A DNA stretch of 64,000 bases from JBMNFB01 sp050949085 (GCA_050949085.1 JBMNFB010000011.1:1-64000), one strand, 5' to 3'; positions 1-8,212 are shown, counted from the first letter of the stretch. Numbers and translations are program-made. The notes: generated by a model from the letters alone, not told the origin.

Positions 1-1328
1 GGCGGCTTGGATGTGATATCGTAGACCACCCGGTTCACCTGCGCCACCTCACTGACGATGCGCCGCGAAATGCGATCCAGGAGGTCGTAGTCCAGCCTGG
101 TCCAGGCGGCGGTCATCGCGTCCCGGCTGTCCACGGCACGAATGGCGATCAGGTGGGCATAGGTGCGTTCACTATTGGTTACGCCCACCGTGCGCACGTC
201 GGGCAGGACAGCGAAGGCCTGCCAGATCTGCTGCGTGAGGCCCGCCTGCTCGATCTCCTCGGTGACGATGGCATCGGCGGCGCGGAGCACCTCCAGCTTC
301 TCCTGGGTGATCTCGCCCAGGCAGCGTACCGCCAGCCCGGGGCCAGGGAAGGGCTGCCGGTTGACGATCCGCTCTGGGAGGCCGAGCCGCCGGGCGATCT
401 CCCGCACCTCATCCTTGAACAGCTGGCGCAAGGGCTCGATCAGCTCAAACTGCATATCTTCCGGCAAGCCACCCACATTGTGATGCGACTTGATCACACT
501 GGCAGTGGCCGTGCTGCTCTCGACGACATCCGGGTAGAGCGTGCCCTGGACCAGATAATCCACCTGCCCCAGCCGGGCCGCCTCCTCCTCGAAGACACGG
601 ATGAATTCCTCGCCGATGATCTTCCGTTTCTGCTCCGGATCGGTGACACCGGCCAATCTGCCCAGGAAACGCTGCCGCGCGTCTACCGCCACCAGCCGCA
701 GCCCCAGCTGCTCGCCAAACACCCGCACGACTGACTCAGCTTCGCCCTGGCGCAGCAGCCCGTGATCGACGAAAATACAGGTCAACTGCTCACCGATAGC
801 CCGATGCACCAGCAGCGCCGCCACAGCAGAATCGATGCCACCGCTCAGGCCACAGACCACCTGTTTAGAGCCGACCCGCCGCCTTGTCTCCGCCACCACC
901 TGCTCGATAAAGGAGTCCATGGTCCAGTCGACGTGGCAACCGGCGACATCTAACAGGAAGTGCCGCAACAGCTGTTGGCCCTCGCCGCTTTGCAGCGCCT
1001 CCGGCTCAAGCTGTACGCCATAGAAGCCCTGGCCCGGGCGAAAAGAGCTGGCGCCCGCTGTGGACAGGAGCTGGGCACCGTCCGGCAATGGATTACCTCT
1101 GGAATAGATGCCCAGGATGGGGATATCCAGTTCCAGCAGCTGCGGAGCAGCCTGGGGTTCGCAAAGGATAATCGCCTTCGGTCGCGTCCGTCGATAACGA
1201 TCGAGTTCGGCCGTTCCTGGCCAGATCTCGCTGTAGATCTGCAGTTCGCGCACGCGCCGCGCGATCTGCTGCGCAGACTGTCCACCAAAGTCAACAACGA
1301 TGACGGTCTCCCGCGGTTCGGATGACAA
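1..1328 (-). CDS. guaA: GMP synthase with degenerate glutaminase domain (3' end cut by window edge)
   Basis: Amidates XMP to GMP in purine synthesis. I translated it directly from a TTG start at 1328, preceded by GGAGGTG. The ATP-pyrophosphatase part is intact: P-loop LSGGIDSA near residue 165, then KSHHNVGGLP, PFPGPGLAVR and a C-terminal RVVYDITSKPP, so only about six residues are lost at the edge. The N-terminal class I amidotransferase part is abnormal. It starts normally (VVDFGGQSAQQIARRVRE), but the P-loop arrives about 70 residues earlier than in E. coli GuaA. The nucleophile motif GVCYG is replaced by GIYSRG, and GVQFHPE is replaced by GVQLEPE, so the catalytic Cys and His are gone. 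The reading frame is uninterrupted. By inference the enzyme uses free ammonia, unless a separate glutaminase exists elsewhere. Confidence 0.9.
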   Translation of the reverse strand, partial: MSSEPRETVIVVDFGGQSAQQIARRVRELQIYSEIWPGTAELDRYRRTRPKAIILCEPQAAPQLLELDIPILGIYSRGNPLPDGAQLLSTAGASSFRPGQGFYGVQLEPEALQSGEGQQLLRHFLLDVAGCHVDWTMDSFIEQVVAETRRRVGSKQVVCGLSGGIDSAVAALLVHRAIGEQLTCIFVDHGLLRQGEAESVVRVFGEQLGLRLVAVDARQRFLGRLAGVTDPEQKRKIIGEEFIRVFEEEAARLGQVDYLVQGTLYPDVVESSTATASVIKSHHNVGGLPEDMQFELIEPLRQLFKDEVREIARRLGLPERIVNRQPFPGPGLAVRCLGEITQEKLEVLRAADAIVTEEIEQAGLTQQIWQAFAVLPDVRTVGVTNSERTYAHLIAIRAVDSRDAMTAAWTRLDYDLLDRISRRIVSEVAQVNRVVYDITSKP

Positions 1329-1367
1329 GATTGCACCTCCAATGCTCAGAACAACTCGGTATGAATC

Positions 1368-1373
1368 ATTATA
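1368..1373 (-). promoter_or_regulatory. Probable guaA promoter -10 (TATAAT)
   Basis: A perfect TATAAT on the minus strand lies 40 bases upstream of the guaA TTG start. The -35 is weak: TTTTTG sits 17 bases upstream. It lies downstream of the groEL hairpin, so guaA is probably transcribed on its own. Confidence 0.55.
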
Positions 1374-1444
1374 CCTGTCTGCAGCAGCGACAAAAAGTCT
1401 TGTTGACATAAAAGTTAACGAATAGAACCGTCCCCAAAGTTCAA

Positions 1445-1469
1445 GAGGTCAGGCGGAACGCCTGACCTC
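1445..1469 (-). terminator. Hairpin terminator after groEL
   Basis: GAGGTCAGGC and GCCTGACCTC form a perfect 10-bp stem with a 5-base loop, 16 bases past the groEL stop. The following TTGAACTTT is only moderately T-rich. Confidence 0.6.
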
Positions 1470-1485
1470 CAGGGATGCTATGCGA

Positions 1486-3099
1486 TTACATCATGTCCAT
1501 GCCGCCCGGCATGGCGGGAGTATCCTTTGGTTCTGGCTTGTCGGCCACGAGCGTCTCCGTGGTCAGCACCATGGCGGCGACGCTGGCGGCGTTCTGCAAA
1601 GCAGAACGGGTGACCTTGGCCGGATCGACAATGCCAGCCTCGATCATGTTTACAAACTTGCCGGACATGGCGTCGAAGCCCACACCGGTCGGCTGCTCCT
1701 TGGACTTGCCGACGATGACGGAACCTTCCAGGCCAGCGTTGTCAGCGATCTGGCGCACCGGCTCTTCCAGGGCGCGGCGGACGATGGAGACACCAGTCGC
1801 CTCATCGCCGCTGACATCCAGGCCGTCGAGCGCGGCGATGGCCTGCAGCAGAGCAACGCCGCCGCCAGGCACGATTCCCTCTTCGACGCCAGCGCGGGTC
1901 GCTGCCAGAGCGTCCTCGAGGCGCAGCTTCTTCTCCTTCAACTCCACCTCAGTGGCTGCACCGACGGAGATGACGGCCACACCGCCTGAGAGCTTCGCCA
2001 GGCGCTCCTGTAGCTTCTCCTTGTCAAAGTCGGAAGTTGAGTCTTCGATCTGCACCTTGATCTGCTGGATCCGCTTCTGGATATCTTCAGTGTCACCATG
2101 GCCGTCGACGATGACGGTCTCTTCCTTGGATACGCGCACCTGACGGGCCCTACCCAGCATCGGAATATCGGTGTTCTTCAGTTCCAGACCCAGCTCCTCA
2201 GTGACGACCGTGCCGCCAGTGAGGGTGGCGATATCCTGCAGCATCTCCTTGCGGCGATCGCCAAAACCAGGGGCCTTGACGGCTACACAGGTGAAGGCAC
2301 CGCGCAGCTTGTTCAGAATCAGGGTAGCCAGAGCTTCGCCTTCGACGTCCTCTGCAATCAGCAGGAGAGGCTTGCTGCGCTGCACCAGCTTCTCCAGTAG
2401 CGGCAGGATGTCGTGGATGTTGGAGATCTTGCGGTCAGTGATCAGGATGTAAGCGTCCTCCAGGACGGCCTCCATCTTCTCGGTGTCGGTGACCATGTAG
2501 TGGGAGATGTAGCCGCGGTCGAACTGCATGCCTTCGACCACATCGAGGCTGGTGCCGGTGGTCTTCGACTCCTCAACGGTGATCACGCCGTCATTGCCGA
2601 CTTTCTCCATAGCTTCGGCCACGAGGCGTCCGATCTCTTCATCGTCAGCCGAAACGGTGGCTACCTGAGCGATGGCATCCTTGCTGGCAATCGGCACGGC
2701 CATCTTCTCAATCTCGCTGACAATCACGTTTACTGCCTTCTCGATGCCCCGCCGGACGACAATCGGGTTGGCGCCGGCAGCGACATTCTTCAGGCCTTCG
2801 CGTACAATGGCCTGAGCGAGGAGGGTGGCAGTGGTCGTGCCGTCACCAGCGACATCCTGGGTCTTGGTGGCGACCTCCTTCACCAGCTGCGCGCCCATAT
2901 TCTCAAAAGGATCTTCCAGTTCGATTTCCCGGGCAATCGTCACGCCGTCGTTGGTGATCAGCGGAGCACCGAACTTTTTCTCCAGCACGACGTTGCGGCC
3001 CTTCGGGCCAAGGGTAACCTTAACAGCGTTGGCCAGAGCGTCTACGCCCCGCTGCAGCGCTTGACGAGCTTCTTCGTTGAAACTGATCAGTTTAGCCAT
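1486..3099 (-). CDS. groEL: Chaperonin GroEL (60 kDa)
   Basis: ATP-dependent folding chamber of the cytosol, working with GroES. The 537-residue length is normal. It carries the VTLGPKGRNVVLEK start block, GDGTTTATLLAQ ATP-binding motif, the EEGIVPGGGVALL block and a C-terminal Gly/Met tail ending GGMDMM. It follows groES with a 13-base gap, so it belongs to the CIRCE-controlled groESL operon. Nothing is abnormal. Confidence 0.98.
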   Translation of the reverse strand: MAKLISFNEEARQALQRGVDALANAVKVTLGPKGRNVVLEKKFGAPLITNDGVTIAREIELEDPFENMGAQLVKEVATKTQDVAGDGTTTATLLAQAIVREGLKNVAAGANPIVVRRGIEKAVNVIVSEIEKMAVPIASKDAIAQVATVSADDEEIGRLVAEAMEKVGNDGVITVEESKTTGTSLDVVEGMQFDRGYISHYMVTDTEKMEAVLEDAYILITDRKISNIHDILPLLEKLVQRSKPLLLIAEDVEGEALATLILNKLRGAFTCVAVKAPGFGDRRKEMLQDIATLTGGTVVTEELGLELKNTDIPMLGRARQVRVSKEETVIVDGHGDTEDIQKRIQQIKVQIEDSTSDFDKEKLQERLAKLSGGVAVISVGAATEVELKEKKLRLEDALAATRAGVEEGIVPGGGVALLQAIAALDGLDVSGDEATGVSIVRRALEEPVRQIADNAGLEGSVIVGKSKEQPTGVGFDAMSGKFVNMIEAGIVDPAKVTRSALQNAASVAAMVLTTETLVADKPEPKDTPAMPGGMDMM

Positions 3100-3112
3100 T
3101 TATGTACCCTCC

Positions 3113-3400
3113 TTACTTAACGATGGCAAGCACGTCAGATTCTTTGAGGACGAGGTATTCCTCGCCATCAACCTTCACTTCGGTTCCGCCATACTTGGAG
3201 TAGAGCACGCGGTCGCCCACCTTAACTTCCAGCGGGACGCGTGTGCCATTTTCGAGCATCTTGCCAGGACCAACTGCCAGAACTTCGCCCTCCTGGGGTT
3301 TTTCTTTGGCGGTGTCGGCGATATAGATCCCGCCCCTGGTCTTTTCGCTCTGCTCGATGGCCTTGACCACGATTCGATCTGCTAGTGGTTGAAGCTTCAC
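3113..3400 (-). CDS. groES: Co-chaperonin GroES
   Basis: Seven-fold lid of GroEL. It is 95 residues, with LQPLADRIVVK at the N-terminus and the mobile-loop region KTRGGIYIADTAKEKPQEG. The start is GTG at 3400, supported by AAGGAGGG eight bases upstream. It is the first gene of the groESL operon, with CIRCE and a sigma-A-type promoter just upstream. Confidence 0.97.
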   Translation of the reverse strand: MKLQPLADRIVVKAIEQSEKTRGGIYIADTAKEKPQEGEVLAVGPGKMLENGTRVPLEVKVGDRVLYSKYGGTEVKVDGEEYLVLKESDVLAIVK

Positions 3401-3447
3401 TGATTAAACCCTCCTTGCCTCTTGTTAATGTAAGGTTATCCCAGTTG

Positions 3448-3474
3448 TTAGCACTCACCCGGCCCGAGTGCTAA
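3448..3474 (-). promoter_or_regulatory. CIRCE operator (HrcA binding site)
   Basis: TTAGCACTC, nine bases, GAGTGCTAA: an exact match to the CIRCE consensus, placed in the leader between the promoter and groES. HrcA repression of groESL under non-stress conditions is expected; hrcA is not in the window. Confidence 0.97.
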
Positions 3475-3478
3475 TAAT

Positions 3479-3508
3479 AATATACCCACGCCCCATCCGC
3501 ATATGCAA
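3479..3508 (-). promoter_or_regulatory. groESL promoter
   Basis: On the minus strand, TTGCAT (3508-3503) and TATATT (3484-3479) are separated by 18 bases and lie directly upstream of CIRCE, so HrcA bound at CIRCE would block initiation. Confidence 0.75.
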
Positions 3509-3633
3509 TATTTGACGTTTTCCCGGAGAGACGACTAGAGGCCCTGTGCTCCTGCCCAGGGCAAATATCTCCCCCATACTCCCCTATTTGCCCTCTCTCG
3601 TTCCCGCCTGTTTACCCTGCCTTAGAATGCCCG

Positions 3634-3665
3634 CGCTATTGGCAATATATGCCCATTGCCACGCG
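3634..3665 (-). terminator. Stem-loop after the FNT channel gene (weak terminator candidate)
   Basis: GCG-TGGCAAT / ATTGCCA-GCGC inverted repeat begins directly after the stop codon of the channel gene. There is no T-run, so termination is uncertain. Confidence 0.35.
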
Positions 3666-4460
3666 CTACTTCCGGCGCAGGTAGATGCACCAGTAGGCAG
3701 CTCCCACAAAGATCGCCCCGCCGATGGCGTTGCCCAGGCTGACAGGCAGGAGATTGTCTGCGAGAGCGCCCAGGAAACCTGCCGCATCGAAGCTGCCCGC
3801 CTGCAGCAGTCCATAGGGAAGGAAGAACATGTTGGCGACGGAGTTTTCAAAGCCGCAGGCGACAAAGGCCATGATCGGCAGGTAGATGGCCAGAAGCTTG
3901 CCGGTCACGTCCCTGGCGGCAGCAGCCATCCAGACGGCCAGGCAGATGAGCCAGTTGGCCAGAATGCCCCGCGCCAGCGCCGCCGGCCAGCTGTACGCCA
4001 GCTTCGCCTGAGCAACGGCTAAGGCATATTCTCCCACAGCCCCGCCGTTCAGGCTGCCGGTGCCGGCGACCTGAACCAGGCCGACGAGCAGCAATGCCCC
4101 CAGGAGATTGGCCAGCCAGACCAGCAGCCAGTTGCGCAGCAACAGTCGGCCGGAGATCTTTCGCTCCAGCGCGCTGATGATCATCAGTGCGTTGCCGCTA
4201 AACAGCTCGCCACCGCTGAGAATCGCCAGTGCGACGCCGAGGGTAAAGACGCTGCCGCCCAGCAGCCGGCTGACGCCGACGCCGAGAAAGGCTGCAGAAT
4301 CGTGGCTGGCGATTAAGAAAAGGAGGCTGGCAAAGCCTGTATAGGCTCCTCCCAGAATCCCCAGCAGAATGACGTCCCAGGTGCCCCGGGTAGCCTTGCC
4401 TGCCCCGCTGTCCGTCTGATTGCGGGCCACCTCGGCCGGTGTAAATGATTGCGGTTGCAT
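3666..4460 (-). CDS. Formate/nitrite transporter (FNT) family channel, central His replaced by Asn
   Basis: Pentameric inner-membrane channel family moving small monovalent acids such as formate, nitrite, hydrosulfide or lactate. The 264 residues give six membrane spans, with the first signature as GGELFSGNALM (about 83-93) and the second as FVACGFENSVANMFFLPYG (about 199-217). In most FNT proteins the second motif reads GFEHSxAN and its His takes part in proton relay; here the codon is AAC, Asn206. The gene lies 30 bases after the folate cyclo-ligase with GGGGAGGAG before its ATG. The cyclo-ligase neighbour makes a formate/C1 link attractive, but the substrate cannot be read from sequence. 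Confidence 0.92.
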   Translation of the reverse strand: MQPQSFTPAEVARNQTDSGAGKATRGTWDVILLGILGGAYTGFASLLFLIASHDSAAFLGVGVSRLLGGSVFTLGVALAILSGGELFSGNALMIISALERKISGRLLLRNWLLVWLANLLGALLLVGLVQVAGTGSLNGGAVGEYALAVAQAKLAYSWPAALARGILANWLICLAVWMAAAARDVTGKLLAIYLPIMAFVACGFENSVANMFFLPYGLLQAGSFDAAGFLGALADNLLPVSLGNAIGGAIFVGAAYWCIYLRRK

Positions 4461-4490
4461 GATGTCTCCTCCCCATCCCTGATGTTGAAA

Positions 4491-5060
4491 CTAGCGGCGC
4501 GCTGTACGCAGGCAACGCCGATCGGTGACGATATAATCCAGGCGCTGGTCCCAGGGGGCCGGGCTGATCCGCTCCACCACCTGCCAGTCATAGGCGTAGC
4601 CGATTCGCAGGCAGGACGGCTGGAGCAGCGGCAGGAAGCGATCGTAGTAGCCGCCGCCATAGCCGATGCGCCAGCCCTGCTCGTCGAAGCAGGTTCCCGG
4701 CACGATGACGACCTCTAGCGCTTGCGGTGCCAGCTCGGTGAATCTCCCGGGAGCGGGTTCGAGAATGCCATAGGTCCCTGGCACCAGATCGTCAAGACTG
4801 CTCACCTGCGCCGGCGTGATCCTGCGGCTGGCCTGATCGGTGATTGGCAGGGCGATGCTCCCGCCCTGGGCCAGCAACCACCGGGCCAGCGGCAGCGGAT
4901 CCAGCTCACCCCGAAAAGGCATGTAGATCATCGCCGTCTCGGTTCCCCGCAGCAATCGCTGCATCGCCGCCAGGGCAGCTCTGGCTGCCGCTGCCCTCTC
5001 CTGCGCTGAAAGCGCCTGGCGGCGCCGCAGCATCTCGCGCCGCAATCTGGCCTTGTCCAC
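4491..5060 (-). CDS. 5-formyltetrahydrofolate cyclo-ligase
   Basis: Converts 5-formyl-THF to 5,10-methenyl-THF with ATP, returning stored folate to one-carbon metabolism in the cytosol. It has the basic N-terminus (KARLRREMLRRRQ), the substrate-loop region IYMPFRGELD, and the hallmark GYGGGYYDRFLP followed by IGYAYDWQ. I place the start at GTG 5060 because AGGGGAGG precedes it by seven bases. An in-frame ATG at 5102 would add 14 residues but has no ribosome site. The gene lies just downstream of the DnaA-box cluster and upstream of the FNT channel gene. Confidence 0.92.
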   Translation of the reverse strand: MDKARLRREMLRRRQALSAQERAAAARAALAAMQRLLRGTETAMIYMPFRGELDPLPLARWLLAQGGSIALPITDQASRRITPAQVSSLDDLVPGTYGILEPAPGRFTELAPQALEVVIVPGTCFDEQGWRIGYGGGYYDRFLPLLQPSCLRIGYAYDWQVVERISPAPWDQRLDYIVTDRRCLRTARR

Positions 5061-5148
5061 TTGCAGACCTCCCCTGTCAATGCCCCTGGCTGGTGTCGAC
5101 ACGCGTCAATTTACGTAACACGTTAACCAACTTCGTTTGTCGACAGCA

Positions 5149-5300
5149 ATATCCACAGGCGCTTGCCTTGAAAATAAGTTATCCCCCGACTTATCCACAC
5201 TATCCACAGGCGTGACATAAAACTTGTGCACAGTACTGACCGGGAAAACCACATTTTATCCACGGGTTATTCACAGAATCAGAAGAAAAGTTGTGGACAG
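5149..5300. promoter_or_regulatory. Cluster of DnaA-box-like motifs
   Basis: The space between tsaD and the cyclo-ligase gene holds a perfect TTATCCACA (5191-5199), a consensus TTATTCACA (5267-5275), and one-mismatch forms ATATCCACA (5149), CTATCCACA (5200), TTGTGCACA (5224) and TTATCCACG (5256). Weaker are TTATCCCCC (5179) and an inverted CTGTCCACA (5292-5300). All but the last share one orientation. This density suggests DnaA binding, as a regulatory or titration site or an origin element. No dnaA or dnaN gene is in the window. Confidence 0.7.
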
Positions 5301-5306
5301 CAGCGG

Positions 5307-6320
5307 TCACCAGCTGACCAACGGCAGGTTGGGCACGGCGTTGAGATCCAGTTCTGCCACTTGCCCCGTCCGCCACCGATAGTAACCAGCGGCGGCGATC
5401 ATCGCCGCGTTATCGGTGCAGAGCACGAGCGGCGGGAAGTGCGCCTTAAGCCCCAGAGCGGCAGCCGCATCCGTCAGGCGTTGCCGCAAATGACCGTTGG
5501 CGGAGACGCCGCCGGCCACATGAATGGCGCTGACAGAGAGCTTCCTGGCGGCGCTCAGTGTCTTCTCGACGAGCACGTCCACCACCGCCGCCTGGAAGCT
5601 GGCTGCCACATCGGGCAACACTGGCTCACAGCCCCGCTGCCGCAGCCGGTTCAGCGTGTTCAGCACCGACGATTTCAGGCCGCTGAAGCTAAAATCCAGC
5701 GAGCCTTCCTCCAGGTAGGCCCGCGGAAAGTCGTAGGCCGTCGGATCTCCCAGCCTGGCCTGTTTCTCAATCTCCGGCCCCCCTGGGTAGGGCAGCCCGA
5801 GAGCCCGGGCGATCTTGTCGAAGGCCTCGCCAGCGGCATCATCCCGCGTTTGCCCCAGCAGCTGGTAGCGGCCGTGATCCTCTACATAGATGAGGTCGGT
5901 ATGTCCGCCGGAGACGACGAGGCAGAGCAGCGGAAACGCCACGTCGCGCTCGAGGAAGCTGGCATAGATATGCCCTTCCAGGTGGTTGACGCCCACCAGA
6001 GGCAATCGCAGGCTGTAAGCCAGCGCCTTGGCGTAGGAGAGCCCCACCAGCAGAGCACCGACGAGACCCGGGCCACTGGTGACAGCGACGCTGGAGAGAT
6101 CTGACCAGCCGATGTCAGCAATCGCCAGCGCCTCTTCCACCACCGGGACGATCGCCTCCACATGCTGCCGGGATGCGATCTCCGGCACCACGCCGCCATA
6201 GCGACGATGCGTCGGTATCTGGGACGAGATGATATTGGAGCAGATGATCTTCCCATCCTGGACGACGGCAGCTGCCGTTTCATCACAGCTGGTCTCGATT
6301 CCGAGTGTATAGTGCGGCAT
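5307..6320 (-). CDS. tsaD: tRNA N6-adenosine threonylcarbamoyltransferase TsaD
   Basis: Transfers the threonylcarbamoyl group to A37 of ANN-decoding tRNAs (t6A), acting with TsaB and TsaE. It has ASKHA-fold motifs: GIETSCDETAAA at the N-terminus, metal-binding HLEGH, VSGGHTDL and the C-terminal CTDNAAMIA. The start is ATG 6320, which has GGAGGTG five bases upstream; an upstream in-frame ATG at 6347 lacks this. The protein is 337 residues, normal for the family. It has its own promoter, and a terminator-like hairpin separates it from rimI, although tsaE-tsaB-rimI precede it in the same direction. Confidence 0.97.
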   Translation of the reverse strand: MPHYTLGIETSCDETAAAVVQDGKIICSNIISSQIPTHRRYGGVVPEIASRQHVEAIVPVVEEALAIADIGWSDLSSVAVTSGPGLVGALLVGLSYAKALAYSLRLPLVGVNHLEGHIYASFLERDVAFPLLCLVVSGGHTDLIYVEDHGRYQLLGQTRDDAAGEAFDKIARALGLPYPGGPEIEKQARLGDPTAYDFPRAYLEEGSLDFSFSGLKSSVLNTLNRLRQRGCEPVLPDVAASFQAAVVDVLVEKTLSAARKLSVSAIHVAGGVSANGHLRQRLTDAAAALGLKAHFPPLVLCTDNAAMIAAAGYYRWRTGQVAELDLNAVPNLPLVSW

Positions 6321-6345
6321 TCGTCCACCTCCAGACCCTGCGCTC

Positions 6346-6374
6346 ATAGTAACATCTCAGTCTGCGCTGCACAA
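6346..6374 (-). promoter_or_regulatory. tsaD promoter
   Basis: Minus strand TTGTGC (6374-6369), 17 bases, TACTAT (6351-6346), 26 bases before the tsaD ATG. Confidence 0.6.
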
Positions 6375-6390
6375 CCTCTGCCATACAAAG

Positions 6391-6428
6391 GAAAAAAGAA
6401 CTTCGCTGCCACGGGCAGTTTAGTTCTT
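6391..6428 (-). terminator. Rho-independent terminator between rimI and tsaD
   Basis: AAGAACT/AGTTCTT outer stem with an inner CTGCC/GGCAG stem, followed on the minus strand by six T. It ends the tsaE-tsaB-rimI transcript. Confidence 0.75.
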
Positions 6429-6443
6429 TCTGAGCATATGCTC

Positions 6444-6914
6444 TTAGAGGGTGTCAGACAAGACGGTCAGATCGTTCTTCCACATGATCAGGGCATCCTC
6501 GCCAGTATCGGTGTAGTAACCCCTGCGCCTCCCCTGAAACTCAAATCCGTGTTTGAGATAGAGCTGCTGGGCAACCCGGTTATTCTCCCTGACTTCCAGG
6601 GTAGCCCGCCTCGCCCCCCGCGCCCTGACCCGTCTGAGGAGAGCCAGCAGAATCGCCTCGCCATAGCCGCGGCCCCGGAAGTCGGGGTGTACGGCGATGT
6701 TGGTGATGTGCGCTTCATCGAGCACGATCCAGGCTCCTGCGTAGGCGACAATGCGCCCGGCCTCCCGGCCGACCACGTAGAGACCGAAGTGATTCTGCTC
6801 CAGTTCGATCTGAAAGGCAAAACGCGACCAGGGGGTGGGAAAGCACAGATGCTCAATGACCATGATCTCATCGAGATCGTTCAGCGTCATCAGGTCGATC
6901 TCAAGGGCAGTCAT
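6444..6914 (-). CDS. rimI: Ribosomal protein S18-alanine N-acetyltransferase RimI
   Basis: GNAT acetyltransferase. The family acetylates the N-terminal Ala of S18 and is commonly encoded beside tsaB. The acetyl-CoA loop V-x-x-x-x-R-G-x-G is visible as HPDFRGRGYGEAIL, after the HITNIAV strand and before ENNRVAQQLYLKHGFEFQG. It is 156 residues, with ATG two bases after the tsaB stop, indicating translational coupling. The substrate is inferred from family and neighbourhood. Confidence 0.93.
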   Translation of the reverse strand: MTALEIDLMTLNDLDEIMVIEHLCFPTPWSRFAFQIELEQNHFGLYVVGREAGRIVAYAGAWIVLDEAHITNIAVHPDFRGRGYGEAILLALLRRVRARGARRATLEVRENNRVAQQLYLKHGFEFQGRRRGYYTDTGEDALIMWKNDLTVLSDTL

Positions 6915-6916
6915 TG

Positions 6917-7621
6917 TCAGCGTCCCTCCTCTGCGGCTCGCATCGCTTTCCGCAACTTCTGCTCTGCAGAAGAGGCGCGCAGATACCGGGGTACCAGCTC
7001 ATTGATGGCGATAGGCAAACGCCCTGCCGCGCCGACCACCGCCGCCAGGCTGCAGGCCCGCGGATAGTTATGGATGCTGTCAGCAAACTGCGCCGCCGGC
7101 ACCAGCGACCGGATCTGTTCCTGATGAACGCTTGCCCCCTCGCCCACAAAGCGAAATGGCCCTGCCGGCAGATGCTCGCCCAGCAGTTCATTCAGGGCGA
7201 TGGCTGTCGGTGCCAGCACCTCCCTCAGCCCGCTTGCGGAGCGCTGGTAAATGGCAGCATAGACCTGGCCGCGGCGGGCATCCAGCAGTGGCACGACGGT
7301 TCCCTCCGGCTGCTGCCAGGCCAGCGCCTCCAGAGTCGATGCGCCATAGACAGCCAAACCTCGGGGATGGGCCAGGCCTTTGGCTGTCGCCAGGCCGATG
7401 CGCAGGCCGGTGAAAGAGCCTGGGCCGGTGGAGACGATCACGCTATCGATTTGACTCAGATCGCTCACCGCCAGGCTCAGGGCCTGATCGATCATCGGCA
7501 GCAGGCGTTCCGAATGCGTCAGCTGCGCCTGCGACGTGACCTCAGCCAGCACCCGTTGGCCCTGCCCCACAGCGACACTGGCCACCAGAGTGGCACTCTC
7601 AATCGCGATCCAATGCATCAA
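6917..7621 (-). CDS. tsaB: t6A biosynthesis protein TsaB
   Basis: Inactive ASKHA paralogue of TsaD that forms the TsaBDE complex. Visible are IAIESATLVASVAV at the N-terminus and STGPGSFTGLRIGLATAKGLA around residue 65-85. It is 234 residues, a normal length. Its start overlaps the end of tsaE by 23 bases and rimI follows within two bases, so the three are one translation-coupled unit. Confidence 0.95.
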   Translation of the reverse strand: MMHWIAIESATLVASVAVGQGQRVLAEVTSQAQLTHSERLLPMIDQALSLAVSDLSQIDSVIVSTGPGSFTGLRIGLATAKGLAHPRGLAVYGASTLEALAWQQPEGTVVPLLDARRGQVYAAIYQRSASGLREVLAPTAIALNELLGEHLPAGPFRFVGEGASVHQEQIRSLVPAAQFADSIHNYPRACSLAAVVGAAGRLPIAINELVPRYLRASSAEQKLRKAMRAAEEGR

Positions 7622-8075
7622 ACCAAGCCTCCATCAGGGCACGGCTGCGGGGACCGCAGGCTTGCACCGTAATTTCCCGCTCTGTTGCGCCCGCCCGCTC
7701 CAGCCGGATCTGCAGATAGTCCAGCGGCAGGGCAGCGGGGAAGCGCTCGCCCCACTCGATCAGCAGCAGCGCCTGTCCATCGAGGTAGTCTTCCCAACCG
7801 GCGGCCCAGAGCTCAGCTTCGCTATCCAGACGGTAGAAGTCAGCGTGATAGACCTGCCCCTGGGGAAGGTGGTAGACATTGACGAGGGTGAACGTCGGGC
7901 TCTGCCCCGAGCCCTCCAGCCCCAGCGCTGCCAACAGCGCATTGGCAAACCACGTCTTCCCGGTTCCCAGGTCACCAGAGAGAACTAGCGCGTCGCCAGC
8001 CTGGAGATAAGGAGCCAGGCTTGCCGCCAGTTCTACAGTTCGTGCCGGGGACTCGCTTAAAATGCTTTGGGCCAT
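7599..8075 (-). CDS. tsaE: t6A biosynthesis ATPase TsaE
   Basis: P-loop ATPase that drives the TsaB-TsaD cycle. Walker A is GDLGTGKTWFANALL, followed by SPTFTLVNVY and HADFYRL, and the family's IEWGERFP block. It is 158 residues, first gene of tsaE-tsaB-rimI, and its ATG follows a purine-rich AAGGGG ribosome site. Confidence 0.95.
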   Translation of the reverse strand: MAQSILSESPARTVELAASLAPYLQAGDALVLSGDLGTGKTWFANALLAALGLEGSGQSPTFTLVNVYHLPQGQVYHADFYRLDSEAELWAAGWEDYLDGQALLLIEWGERFPAALPLDYLQIRLERAGATEREITVQACGPRSRALMEAWFDALDRD

Positions 8076-8158
8076 GCCCTTCCCCCCTTTTCTTAACCTC
8101 CATTATATTTCTCCCGCAACCAGGCTGCAACGAGGGTAGTCTTGGTGCAGCCACAAAA

Positions 8159-8194
8159 GGCGACGGCGGCTGGCTGTGACCAGTCGCCGTCGCC
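8159..8194 (-). terminator. Rho-independent terminator after the MATE gene
   Basis: GGCGACGGCG/CGCCGTCGCC stem extended by CTGG/CCAG, followed by TTTT on the minus strand, 18 bases past the MATE stop. Confidence 0.85.
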
Positions 8195-8212
8195 CTTGAC
8201 TACAAAGTTCCC

